Positions 26,797 through 35,256 of a DNA stretch of 64,000 nt are shown here, piece by piece. A program made the translations under genes and the position numbers. The DNA is from an uncultured Lachnospiraceae bacterium (GTDB lineage: Bacteria > Bacillota > Clostridia > Lachnospirales > Lachnospiraceae). The notes under the pieces were generated by a model that was given only the letters and a program-made list of their open reading frames with translations, did no database searches and was not told the origin of the DNA. Every line of letters starts with the position of its first letter. Within the stretch, counting starts at the first letter, position 1. The stretch is taken from the NCBI GenBank assembly GCA_910588565.1, contig CAJUPF010000005.1, positions 9,570 through 73,569 on the forward strand, in the 5' to 3' direction.

Positions 26797-26825
26797 AACG
26801 TATGCATGTTATCAGGGAAAGTGAC
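26797..26825 (-). promoter_or_regulatory. SigE-like promoter of the cotJ operon
   Basis: On the minus strand GTCACTT (26819-26825), 14-bp spacer, CATACGTT (26797-26804). The -10 matches the mother-cell SigE consensus CATACANT at all but one fixed base, and cotJ is SigE-controlled in Bacillus. Confidence 0.5.
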
Positions 26826-26887
26826 AGATAAAAATATAATTATATTCTCCGTGAACGAAAAGAAGAACAGGAAAGGGAAAAAAGCCA

Positions 26888-26917
26888 TTGATTTTCGCTT
26901 CCTATCTATGGTATTAT
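26888..26917 (+). promoter_or_regulatory. promoter of the foldase-like lipoprotein
   Basis: -35 TTGATT (26888-26893), 18-bp spacer, -10 TATTAT (26912-26917). Confidence 0.55.
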
Positions 26918-26953
26918 GCCTATGAAAAATGCTTATAAGAAAAGAGGTTGTAT

Positions 26954-28126
26954 ATGAGAAAAAGGATAGTAACAGCAATTATGATCATCGGAGCCGGAAT
27001 GTGCCTGGCAGCAGGATGCGGCAGCAAGGGAAAGGAAGGAAATCAGTCCGGGACTTCCGGCAGCGATACAGAGTCTGCGGAGGAGAATGTATTTGATTAT
27101 AATGTCAATGATTATGTAACACTGGGTGAGTACAAAGGACTTTCCGTGAGGTATCCGGTTCCTGCTGTGACTGACGATGATGTTGAAATGAGTATACAGG
27201 ATTTGATTGATGAAAATACTACCTATAATGAAATTTCAGATCGCGCAGCAGATAAGGGAGACTATGTGAATATTGATTTCACAGGAACCATAGACGGAGA
27301 GGAATTTGAAGGCGGAAGCGCGGAAGATTATGAATTTACACTTGGCCAGGATGAATTTTTAGAGGAGTTTGAAACGAATCTGCTGGGAAAAAAGACCGGA
27401 GAGACGATAACCTTTAAGATGACGTTTCCAACGGATTATGATGAAGAGCTGGCAGGGAAAGAAGCCGAGTTTACAACAACGCTCAATTCCATCAGCGAAG
27501 TTGTCGTGCCGGAATATACGGACGCTTTTGTTGCGGAAGTGACGGATTATGATACAATCGAAGCATATGAAGAAGCTCTGCGCGAAGAGCTGATGGCGTC
27601 CGCACAGGAGGAATCTAGTTCTGCAGCCGGTGAAGATGCGTTGACGCAGGCAGTTGAGAATGCCTCTGTGAATGGCTATCCTCAGGCGCTGTATGATGCC
27701 TGCTATGAGTCCACAATGGACGAATACGCGTCGTTTGCGGAAATGTTCGGGATGGAATTAGATGATTTTCTCTCTGATTTTATGGGGGATGAAGATATTG
27801 ACAGTGTAACTTTAAGCTGGGTCAATGAAATCCTGGTATCCCAGGCTATTGCTGAAAAGGAAGGATTTACCCTGACGGACAAGGAGTTTGAGGAAGAAGC
27901 GAAAGAACTGGCGATTGAGAATGACTATGCTTCCTATGAGGAGTTTCTGGAAGAATCCGGGAAAGTATCAGTTACTGCTACACTGCTTAGGAACAGGGCA
28001 ATCAATTATCTGTATAAAAATGCCAATGTGGAAGAAGTATCACAGGAAGAATATTATGGGGAAGACTCAGATCTGCTTGATACGGAGGAAGAAATCGATA
28101 ATACAGAAGCAATAATTTTGGAATAA
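26954..28126 (+). CDS. trigger-factor-like peptidyl-prolyl isomerase lipoprotein
   Basis: 390 residues. ATG 26954 with AGAGG upstream. The signal peptide ends in a lipobox-like LAAGC, followed by a Gly/Ser-rich linker, so it acts outside the membrane. Residues about 80-190 form an FKBP-type domain (GDYVNIDFTGTIDGEEFEGG, YEFTLGQDEFLEEFETNLLG), and the rest is helical like the trigger factor C-terminal chaperone domain. It lacks the ribosome-binding N-domain of true trigger factor. Likely a foldase for exported proteins, with the role inferred from domains. The C-terminal tail is very acidic. Confidence 0.88.
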   Translation: MRKRIVTAIMIIGAGMCLAAGCGSKGKEGNQSGTSGSDTESAEENVFDYNVNDYVTLGEYKGLSVRYPVPAVTDDDVEMSIQDLIDENTTYNEISDRAADKGDYVNIDFTGTIDGEEFEGGSAEDYEFTLGQDEFLEEFETNLLGKKTGETITFKMTFPTDYDEELAGKEAEFTTTLNSISEVVVPEYTDAFVAEVTDYDTIEAYEEALREELMASAQEESSSAAGEDALTQAVENASVNGYPQALYDACYESTMDEYASFAEMFGMELDDFLSDFMGDEDIDSVTLSWVNEILVSQAIAEKEGFTLTDKEFEEEAKELAIENDYASYEEFLEESGKVSVTATLLRNRAINYLYKNANVEEVSQEEYYGEDSDLLDTEEEIDNTEAIILE

Positions 28127-28129
28127 TTC

Positions 28130-28157
28130 TTGCAAAAGAGATAATATATGATACAAT
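28130..28157 (+). promoter_or_regulatory. promoter ahead of the deacetylase-bactofilin-pyrH operon
   Basis: -35 TTGCAA (28130-28135), 16-bp spacer, -10 TACAAT (28152-28157). The next clear intergenic gap is far downstream, so this may drive pyrH, frr and later genes. Confidence 0.55.
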
Positions 28158-28196
28158 AAAAAAGAATGAAATCAATTTTGGCCGGGGAGGTCTTAT

Positions 28197-29195
28197 ATGG
28201 AAGATAATTCTGCAAAGGGCTTAAAGCAGGAGCGGATAAGACGCAAACGGATTGCCATGATGCGGACAGCCCTGATTTGTATCACGGGGATATGGTTTCT
28301 GCTTTCCATAGGCCTGTGTGCATTCCTGTTTCTGAAAGTACAGACGCTGGAGGAGAAAATGGATTATCTGCTGGATAATTTTACCATAAGCAGACAGATT
28401 GAAGATGAGTCGAAGCAGACTACCGCAAAGGCGGAAGAAAGCGCTTATTTTGATCTGGAAGGGACCGCAAAGGCAGAGGTAGGGGATGAGCCTGACGAGG
28501 AGGATTTTGCCGTCCCGGAGGAGAGCCAGAAGGAGAATCTGGCAGAAGCGGAGGATGTCCATAAAGTATATCTGACATTTGACGATGGCCCAAGTATTTA
28601 TACCAGTCAGATTCTGGATATTTTAAAGCAATATGATATAAAAGCCACCTTTTTTGTTATTGGAAAAGAAGATGAAGAGTCCAAGGCACTGTATCGCCGG
28701 ATTGTGGAAGAAGGACATACGCTTGGAATGCATTCCTATTCGCATCAGTACAGTACGTTATACAGTTCCATGGAAGCTTTTAAAGAAGATTTGTCCAGGA
28801 TTCAGAATTATCTGTATGAGGTGACGGGCCAGGAATGTCTGTATTACCGTTTCCCTGGAGGCAGCAGCAATCAGGTCAGCACAGTTGCTATGGCGGATCT
28901 GATCAGCTGTCTGAACGATCAGGGAATTACATATTTTGACTGGAATGTATCCAGTAAAGATGCGACATCTCAGGCTTATACGCCGGCACAGCTGGTGGAA
29001 AACGTTATGGCGGATGTTGCGAAGTATAAGACATCAATTGTCCTTATGCATGACGCGAAGACCAAATCATCTACGGTAGAAGCGTTAGGGCCGATGATTG
29101 AGGCTCTGCAGAATATGGGAGCTGTACTGCTTCCTGTGGATGAGACGGCTACGGTCATCCAGCATGTGAAAGCGGAGGGTGCGCAAGGGCAGTAA
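28197..29195 (+). CDS. membrane-anchored polysaccharide deacetylase (NodB-like)
   Basis: 332 residues. One transmembrane segment (about 22-45) and a short coiled/acidic linker place the catalytic domain outside the cell. Metal and catalytic motifs are all present: YLTFDDGPS, HSYSHQYSTLY (two His ligands), YRFPGGSS, DWNVSSKD and LMHDAK. Such enzymes deacetylate peptidoglycan GlcNAc or other N-acetylated glycans. GGGGAGG precedes the ATG. It is followed 25 nt later by the bactofilin gene, so both may act on envelope shape. Confidence 0.93.
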   Translation: MEDNSAKGLKQERIRRKRIAMMRTALICITGIWFLLSIGLCAFLFLKVQTLEEKMDYLLDNFTISRQIEDESKQTTAKAEESAYFDLEGTAKAEVGDEPDEEDFAVPEESQKENLAEAEDVHKVYLTFDDGPSIYTSQILDILKQYDIKATFFVIGKEDEESKALYRRIVEEGHTLGMHSYSHQYSTLYSSMEAFKEDLSRIQNYLYEVTGQECLYYRFPGGSSNQVSTVAMADLISCLNDQGITYFDWNVSSKDATSQAYTPAQLVENVMADVAKYKTSIVLMHDAKTKSSTVEALGPMIEALQNMGAVLLPVDETATVIQHVKAEGAQGQ

Positions 29196-29220
29196 TGATG
29201 AAAGGAGATGGAGACTGGAA

Positions 29221-30045
29221 ATGGGTTTTTTTAAAGGGTTCAAAGATGATTTTTCCCAGGCAGTAAATGATTTGATTCCGGGAGAAGATGGTTATACAGC
29301 GCAGGGAGATGAACTCCCGAATGACGATATGCTGGTAAATACACTGGATTTGGATGATGTGGATACCCAGGCAGGTTTTTCCCAGCTGAACGGATTGTTG
29401 GAGCAGGTTACAGAGGCTTCGGCTTCGCAGTCTGTCATACGGGTGCATCAGGCAGCCGGACTTGAGAAAGAATTTCATGAAGAAATCCAGAGAGTGGATG
29501 AAGAGGCAGAAGAAAGAACGCGACTGGATGAAGAGAGCATGCCAGTTAGTACAAAGCAGATCAATGGAGGGATTATGGAGGCAGTTTCAGAAGGGATCAC
29601 TGTAATAACAGAAGGAACCAGTATCAAAGGTGATATTACTTCCGAGGGAGGCATCAGCATCCAGGGAAATATCCAGGGAAATATCACATGCAGCGGCAAG
29701 CTGGTGGTTACAGGAGTGTTAGAAGGCAACAGCAGTTCCGCTGAATTTTTTGCAGATGCAGCAAAAGTGGACGGTGAGATCAACAGTTCCGGCGTTGTAA
29801 AAATTGGCGGCGGCTCCGTTGTAATCGGGAATATCACCGCAACTTCCGCTGTAGTCGCAGGAGCTGTCAAAGGTGATATTGATGTGCAGGGACCAGTGGT
29901 TGTGGATACTTCCGCAGTGATTATGGGCAATATCAAATGCCGTTCCGTACAGATTAACAATGGCGCTGTTGTAGAAGGTTTCTGTTCGCAGTGCTATGCG
30001 GATATTGATATGCAGAGCCTTTTTGAAGAAAAGAAAGGAAACTGA
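29221..30045 (+). CDS. bactofilin-family polymer-forming protein
   Basis: 274 residues. ATG 29221 (MGFFKGFKDDFSQAV) has GGAG 7 nt upstream. Residues 1-130 are acidic and probably disordered. Residues about 135-265 are the right-handed beta-helix of bactofilins, with six-residue Gly/Ile/Val repeats (TSIKGDITSEGGISIQGNIQ, VVAGAVKGDIDVQGPVVVD). Bactofilins self-assemble without nucleotides into cytoskeletal patches and often recruit wall enzymes, which fits the deacetylase neighbour. Only 3 nt separate it from pyrH, an unusual link to a core gene. Confidence 0.9.
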   Translation: MGFFKGFKDDFSQAVNDLIPGEDGYTAQGDELPNDDMLVNTLDLDDVDTQAGFSQLNGLLEQVTEASASQSVIRVHQAAGLEKEFHEEIQRVDEEAEERTRLDEESMPVSTKQINGGIMEAVSEGITVITEGTSIKGDITSEGGISIQGNIQGNITCSGKLVVTGVLEGNSSSAEFFADAAKVDGEINSSGVVKIGGGSVVIGNITATSAVVAGAVKGDIDVQGPVVVDTSAVIMGNIKCRSVQINNGAVVEGFCSQCYADIDMQSLFEEKKGN

Positions 30046-30048
30046 TCT

Positions 30049-30744
30049 ATGAAACGGGTGTTATTAAAATTAAGCGGAGAGGCCTTAGCCGGAGCCAAAA
30101 AGACAGGTTTTGATGAAGCTACAGTGATGAGAGTCGCTGAACAGGTCAAAAAATTGACAGAGGACAACATACAGACAGGTATTGTAATCGGCGGCGGCAA
30201 TTTCTGGCGGGGACGTACCAGTGAGCACATAGATCGTGCAAAGGCAGATCAGATTGGTATGCTGGCGACGGTGATGAACTGTATCTATGTGTCGGAGATA
30301 TTCCGTTCTGCGGGTATGATGACGCAGGTTTTAACACCTTTTGAGTGCGGTTCTATGACCAAGTTGTTTTCTAAGGACCGGGCGAATAAATATTTTGCGC
30401 ATAATATGGTGGTTTTTTTTGCAGGAGGAACCGGACATCCTTATTTTTCCACAGATACGGCTACTGTACTGCGGGCGGTGGAGATTGAGGCGGACGGTAT
30501 TCTGCTTGCAAAAGCAGTGGACGGCGTATACGATTCCGATCCGAAGACGAATCCGGGCGCGAAACGCTATGATGAGATTTCCATTGAAGAAGTAATTGCG
30601 CAGAAGCTTGCTGTTGTAGATATGACGGCATCGATTATGTGTATGGAAAATAAGATGCCGATGTATGTATTTGCATTGAATGAGGAAAATAGTATTATTA
30701 AGGCGATTTCCGGTGAGTTCAATGGGACAAAAGTGACTGTTTAA
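30049..30744 (+). CDS. pyrH: uridylate kinase
   Basis: Phosphorylates UMP to UDP with ATP; hexameric amino-acid-kinase fold, 231 residues. Motifs: LLKLSGEALAG (phosphate loop), GGGNFWRGRTSE, TGHPYFSTDTATVLRAVEIEA in part (FSTDTATVLRA) and KAVDGVYDSDPKTNP. The gene begins 3 nt after the bactofilin stop. In most Firmicutes rpsB and tsf lie directly upstream; here they do not. frr follows by 21 nt. Confidence 0.97.
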   Translation: MKRVLLKLSGEALAGAKKTGFDEATVMRVAEQVKKLTEDNIQTGIVIGGGNFWRGRTSEHIDRAKADQIGMLATVMNCIYVSEIFRSAGMMTQVLTPFECGSMTKLFSKDRANKYFAHNMVVFFAGGTGHPYFSTDTATVLRAVEIEADGILLAKAVDGVYDSDPKTNPGAKRYDEISIEEVIAQKLAVVDMTASIMCMENKMPMYVFALNEENSIIKAISGEFNGTKVTV

Positions 30745-30765
30745 GCAGGAAAGGGAGGTTTTGAA

Positions 30766-31317
30766 ATGGATGCAAGATTAGAACCGTTTGATACCAAAAT
30801 GCAGAAATCCTTAAACAATCTGGACGAGGAGTATGGCACAATCCGTGCCGGACGCGCCAACCCGCATGTACTCGACAGATTAAAGGTTGATTATTATGGA
30901 ACGCCGTCTCCAATCCAGTCAGTGGCGAACGTTAATGTACCGGAGCCTAGAATGCTCCAGATACAGCCATGGGAGCCTTCTATGGTCAAGGTAATCGAGA
31001 AGGCGATTCTGACTTCTGATATTGGAATCAATCCGACGAATGACGGTAAGGTGATCCGCCTTGTATTCCCGGAGCTGACGGAGGAACGCAGAAAGGAACT
31101 GGCCAAAGAGATTAAGAAAAAGGGCGAGAATACTAAAGTTGCAATCCGCAATATCCGCCGTGAGGCCAACGATACCTTTAAGAAGCTTTCCAAAGGAGAT
31201 GTGTCAGAGGATGAGATCAAAGGACTCGAAGAAGAGGCGCAGAAACTGACGGACAAATATATTGCCAAGATTGATAAAGCGGTGGAAGAAAAATCAAAAG
31301 AGATTCTTACCGTATAA
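30766..31317 (+). CDS. frr: ribosome recycling factor
   Basis: 183 residues, standard length. With EF-G it splits the post-termination ribosome. Signatures: GTIRAGRANPHVLDRLKVDYYG in part (TIRAGRANPHVLD), ISEVRI-equivalent PWEPSMVKVIEKAI, GKVIRLVFPELTEERRKEL. AGGGAGG precedes the ATG. Always near pyrH in Firmicutes. Confidence 0.98.
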   Translation: MDARLEPFDTKMQKSLNNLDEEYGTIRAGRANPHVLDRLKVDYYGTPSPIQSVANVNVPEPRMLQIQPWEPSMVKVIEKAILTSDIGINPTNDGKVIRLVFPELTEERRKELAKEIKKKGENTKVAIRNIRREANDTFKKLSKGDVSEDEIKGLEEEAQKLTDKYIAKIDKAVEEKSKEILTV

Positions 31318-31394
31318 ATGAATGGAATGGGGTGTGGGGATATTGCATTATGCGTATCCCCATTTTAATAGCTGCAGAAGGAGAAAGACGATTT

Positions 31395-32108
31395 ATGATA
31401 CCAAAGCACGTTGCAATTATTCTCGATGGGAATGGCAGATGGGCAAAAGCGAAGGGAATGCCCAGAAATTATGGGCATACAATGGGCGCAAAGAATGTGG
31501 AAGTGATATGCCGTGAAGCCTATCATATGGGAATCAAGTATCTGACCCTGTATGCATTTTCCACAGAAAACTGGAACCGTCCGGCGGCTGAAGTTGGCGC
31601 ACTGATGAAATTATTGGATTCTTATTTGAAAAATTGTCAAAAGACAGCGAAGAAGAATCATATCCGTGTCCGTGTGATTGGGGATATTTCCCGTCTGGAT
31701 GATAAGTTCCAGCAGAATATAAAAGAGCTGGAGGCTGCTTCTGCAGAGTATGACGGGCTGAATCTGCAGATTGCCATCAATTACGGGAGCCGGGATGAGA
31801 TTTTGCGCGCAGTACGCAGGATGCTGTCGGAATATGACAATGGAATGCTTGCGGCGGAAGATTTGGATGAGGCAAAGTTTGCGTCCTATCTGGATACGGC
31901 AGGGATTCCGGACCCGGATCTTTTAATCCGTACCAGCGGAGAGCAGCGGCTGTCGAATTATCTGCTCTGGCAGCTGGCATACAGTGAATTTTATTTTACG
32001 GACGTTCCATGGCCGGATTTTACCAAAGAGGAATTAAAACGGGCAGTGGACGCATATAGTGCCAGAGACAGAAGATTTGGCGGAATTGAAAAGAAAGAAG
32101 AAAAATGA
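31395..32108 (+). CDS. uppS: undecaprenyl diphosphate synthase
   Basis: 237 residues. Cis-prenyltransferase that makes the C55 lipid carrier for peptidoglycan and surface glycans. The start at 31395 gives the canonical MIPKHVAIILDGNGRWAKA; AAGGAG lies about 12 nt upstream. Conserved motifs: DGNGRWA, YLTLYAFSTENWNRP, INYGSRDEI, DLLIRTSGEQRLSNYLLWQL and the final TDVPWPDF. It overlaps cdsA by 4 nt (ATGA). Confidence 0.97.
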   Translation: MIPKHVAIILDGNGRWAKAKGMPRNYGHTMGAKNVEVICREAYHMGIKYLTLYAFSTENWNRPAAEVGALMKLLDSYLKNCQKTAKKNHIRVRVIGDISRLDDKFQQNIKELEAASAEYDGLNLQIAINYGSRDEILRAVRRMLSEYDNGMLAAEDLDEAKFASYLDTAGIPDPDLLIRTSGEQRLSNYLLWQLAYSEFYFTDVPWPDFTKEELKRAVDAYSARDRRFGGIEKKEEK

Positions 32109-32911
32109 TGTTTAAGACAAGGCTGTTAAGTGGGATTATCCTGGTAGTCCTGGCATTGGTTCTGATTATTACCGGAGGAACGGTATTGCTTGGAGCTTTG
32201 CTGGTAATCTCACTGATTGGGATGTATGAATTATATCGTATTTTGCAGATAGAAAAAACTGTGCTGGGAGCGATGGGATATCTGGCGGCTGTTTTGTTTT
32301 ATGCGGATCTGTGGCATTCTGTTTGGCAGGATTCTATGGTTTTCGTTATGGGGACACTGATTCTTCTGATGTTTGTGTATGTATTCAGTTATCCGAGATT
32401 TCGGACGGAACAGGCGCTGATGGCTTTTTTTGGCATATTTTATGTGGCGGTGATGCTTTCCTGCGTGTATCAGGCCAGGATGTTAGAGCGGGGCGCCTAT
32501 ATTGTATGGCTGATAGTTCTCTGCTCCTGGGGGAGCGATACCTGCGCATATTGTGTGGGCGTTTTATTTGGCAGACATAAGATGTCGCCGAGGCTTAGCC
32601 CGAAGAAATCCATAGAAGGAGCGGTTGGCGGCGTTGCAGGCAGTATGCTGCTGACGCTGTTGTATGTGTGGGTATTTCGGGCGCCTATGCAGGCGGATAT
32701 GAGAGATATGCTGCTTTTGGCGGTAATCAGCGGTGTGGGAGCCTTGATTTCCATGGTTGGGGATTTGGCGGCTTCCGCGATTAAGCGAAATTATGACATA
32801 AAAGATTACGGGACACTGATTCCGGGCCATGGCGGGATTCTCGACAGATTTGACAGTGTGATATTTACGGCGCCGATTGTGTATTATCTGGCATTATTTT
32901 TTGTCCCATAA
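32105..32911 (+). CDS. cdsA: phosphatidate cytidylyltransferase
   Basis: 268-residue multi-pass membrane enzyme that makes CDP-diacylglycerol for phospholipid synthesis. Six to eight hydrophobic segments. The family signature near the C-terminus is SMVGDLAASAIKRNYDIKDY followed by GTLIPGHGGILDRFDS. It is translationally coupled to uppS through ATGA; a second ATG at 32108 is also possible. Confidence 0.96.
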   Translation: MMFKTRLLSGIILVVLALVLIITGGTVLLGALLVISLIGMYELYRILQIEKTVLGAMGYLAAVLFYADLWHSVWQDSMVFVMGTLILLMFVYVFSYPRFRTEQALMAFFGIFYVAVMLSCVYQARMLERGAYIVWLIVLCSWGSDTCAYCVGVLFGRHKMSPRLSPKKSIEGAVGGVAGSMLLTLLYVWVFRAPMQADMRDMLLLAVISGVGALISMVGDLAASAIKRNYDIKDYGTLIPGHGGILDRFDSVIFTAPIVYYLALFFVP

Positions 32912-32929
32912 GGAAGGATGTGTGTTGCG

Positions 32930-34072
32930 GTGAAGAAAATAGCGATATTGGGCGCTACGGGTTCCATTGGCACTCAGACTCTTGAAATTGTCCGCAGGCA
33001 AAAGGATATTCAGGTTACGGCTCTTGCGGCAGGAAGTAATATTTCTCTGTTGGAGGATCAGATCCGGGAATTTCAGCCTGTGCTCGCTGCTGTTTGGGAG
33101 GAGGAAAAAGCGAAGGAATTAAGAATCCGAACAGCAGATTTGAATGTGAAAATTCTTTCTGGAATGGAGGGGCTTTTGGCGGCTGCCACAGAGCCGGGGG
33201 CAGAGATTTTGGTGACGGCGATTGTGGGGATGTTAGGGATCCGGCCAACGATTGCTGCGATTCAAAATGGAAAGGTAATTGCGCTTGCCAATAAGGAAAC
33301 ATTGGTGACGGCGGGGCATATTATTATGCCGCTGGCAAAGGAGCGGAATGTACCGATTCTTCCGGTAGACAGCGAACACAGTGCGATTTTCCAGTCTCTG
33401 CAGGGAGAACGGGGAAATGCGATCCACAAGATTATTCTGACTGCTTCCGGCGGTCCGTTCCGTGGGAAAACAATAGGTGAGCTGCAGTCTATCCGGCCGG
33501 AAGACGCTTTAAAGCACCCAAACTGGGCGATGGGCAGAAAGATTACCATTGATTCTTCTACGCTTGTAAATAAGGGGCTTGAGGTAATTGAGGCAAAGTG
33601 GCTGTTCGATGTGGAGCCGGATCAGATTCAGGTAACGGTTCATCCGCAGAGTGTGATTCATTCCGCGGTGGAATTTGAAGACGGCGCTGTGATTGCGCAG
33701 CTTGGGACGCCGGATATGCATCTGCCGATTCAGTATGCGCTGTATTATCCCAAGCGCCGCAGCTTAAAAGGGAAGCGGCTGGATTTGTTTGATTTAAAAA
33801 GCCTGACCTTTGAGCGGCCGGATACGAAGACGTTCCGGGGGCTTGTCCTTGCCTTTGAAGCAATAAAGCGGGGCGGCAATGTACCGACGATATTTAATGC
33901 GGCGAATGAAAAGGCGGTGGCTATGTTTCTGGCAGGAAAGATCGGGTATCTTACAATACCGGAGATAATTGAGGAATGTATGGAGCAGACCAGGTTCCGG
34001 GCTCATCCGGATGTGGAAGAGATTCTGGAAACCGAAGCGGAAGTTTATGAATTGATAGAGAGCAGGTGGTAG
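32930..34072 (+). CDS. dxr: 1-deoxy-D-xylulose 5-phosphate reductoisomerase
   Basis: 380 residues. Second step of the MEP isoprenoid pathway, DXP to MEP with NADPH. The GTG at 32930 gives the usual N-terminus MKKIAILGATGSIGTQ, with AGGAAGG 12 nt upstream; an ATG at 32918 abuts that site and would add four residues. Motifs: LANKETLVTAG, LPVDSEHSAIFQ, LTASGGPFRG, ALKHPNWAMGRKITIDSSTL. It lies with ispG and uppS, so precursor and C55 lipid synthesis are co-expressed. Confidence 0.96.
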   Translation: MKKIAILGATGSIGTQTLEIVRRQKDIQVTALAAGSNISLLEDQIREFQPVLAAVWEEEKAKELRIRTADLNVKILSGMEGLLAAATEPGAEILVTAIVGMLGIRPTIAAIQNGKVIALANKETLVTAGHIIMPLAKERNVPILPVDSEHSAIFQSLQGERGNAIHKIILTASGGPFRGKTIGELQSIRPEDALKHPNWAMGRKITIDSSTLVNKGLEVIEAKWLFDVEPDQIQVTVHPQSVIHSAVEFEDGAVIAQLGTPDMHLPIQYALYYPKRRSLKGKRLDLFDLKSLTFERPDTKTFRGLVLAFEAIKRGGNVPTIFNAANEKAVAMFLAGKIGYLTIPEIIEECMEQTRFRAHPDVEEILETEAEVYELIESRW

Positions 34073-34073
34073 T

Positions 34074-35108
34074 TTGAAATTTATTATTGCAATTTTGATT
34101 TTTAGTATTATTATTTTATTTCATGAGCTGGGACATTTTCTTCTGGCCAAAAAAAGCGGTATCCGGGTGAATGAATTTTGCCTGGGGCTTGGACCTACGC
34201 TGTTTGGTGTACAGAAAGGGGAAACTTTTTATTCCATTAAGCTTTTGCCGTTTGGAGGCGCCTGTATGATGGAGGGGGAAGATGGTGACAGCGATGATGC
34301 GGGAGCGTTTGGACACAAATCTGTAGGAGCCAGAATCAGTGTTGTGGCAGCAGGCCCGGTGTTTAATTTTATTATGGCATTTTTTCTTGCATTTATCCTG
34401 ATCAGCTGTATTGGGATTGATGTTCCGGTGCTTTCTGGAGTGATGGAGGGATATTCCGCCGAAGCTGCGGGGATGCAGGAGGGAGATGTAATTGTCAGGC
34501 TGAATCATAAACCGATTCATTTTTACCGGGAAGTCAGTATGTATACGTATTTCCATGCGGGGGAGCCGCTGCAGGTGACATATTTAAGAGATGGGGAACG
34601 TTATACAGCTGATATAGAACCGACATATGATGAGGAGAGCGGACGGTATCTGCTGGGTATTACGAATAATTATGCCAGGGAAAAGGTTGGCGTCCTGACC
34701 GGATTGAAATACAGCGTGTATGAAGTGAAATACTGGATCTGGTCTACGCTGCAAAGCTTGAAAATGCTGGTTACAGGTCAGGTTAGCGCGAATGAGCTTT
34801 CGGGGCCGGTGGGAATTGTGAAAAGCATTGGGGATACGTATGATGCCAGTGTTCGTGACGGGTATTTTTATGTATTTTTAAATATGTTGAATTTTTCGAT
34901 TCTTTTAAGTGCGAATCTGGGCGTGATGAATTTGCTGCCGCTTCCGGCGCTGGATGGGGGCAGGCTGGTGTTTTTGATTGTTGAGGCGGTACGCAGGAGG
35001 AAGATTGATCCGGAAAAAGAGGGGATGGTTCATTTTGTTGGGATTATGATTTTGATGGGGTTGATGGTGCTTGTGATGTTTAATGATATTCGTAAGTTGT
35101 TTATTTGA
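34074..35108 (+). CDS. rseP: site-2 zinc metalloprotease RseP
   Basis: 344-residue intramembrane protease that cleaves anti-sigma factors or signal peptide remnants. TTG start at 34074 after AGCAGGTGGT, one base beyond the dxr stop. Zinc motif HELGH at residues 17-21, one PDZ domain (about 115-190, AAGMQEGDVIVRLNHKPI), and the second zinc-site segment NLLPLPALDGGRL near the C-terminus. Four membrane segments. Its substrate in this organism is unknown. Confidence 0.96.
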   Translation: MKFIIAILIFSIIILFHELGHFLLAKKSGIRVNEFCLGLGPTLFGVQKGETFYSIKLLPFGGACMMEGEDGDSDDAGAFGHKSVGARISVVAAGPVFNFIMAFFLAFILISCIGIDVPVLSGVMEGYSAEAAGMQEGDVIVRLNHKPIHFYREVSMYTYFHAGEPLQVTYLRDGERYTADIEPTYDEESGRYLLGITNNYAREKVGVLTGLKYSVYEVKYWIWSTLQSLKMLVTGQVSANELSGPVGIVKSIGDTYDASVRDGYFYVFLNMLNFSILLSANLGVMNLLPLPALDGGRLVFLIVEAVRRRKIDPEKEGMVHFVGIMILMGLMVLVMFNDIRKLFI

Positions 35109-35138
35109 GATATTTTGGTTGTGATAGAAGGACGCTCA

Positions 35139-35170
35139 GAGCGGGGCGCTATCTGTCTGCAGACCCGCTC
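35139..35170 (+). other. hairpin in the rseP-ispG spacer
   Basis: GAGCGGG (35139-35145) with CCCGCTC (35164-35170), 18-nt loop, no T-run. The 148-nt spacer holds no other clear signal and no obvious promoter. Confidence 0.4.
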
Positions 35171-35256
35171 TCGCTCTTAGCTGGCTATAGAATCATAGAA
35201 GGTAACTATCTGAGGTTTGAACGGTAGTAATGTGGCAAAAATGAGGTGATACTGAT

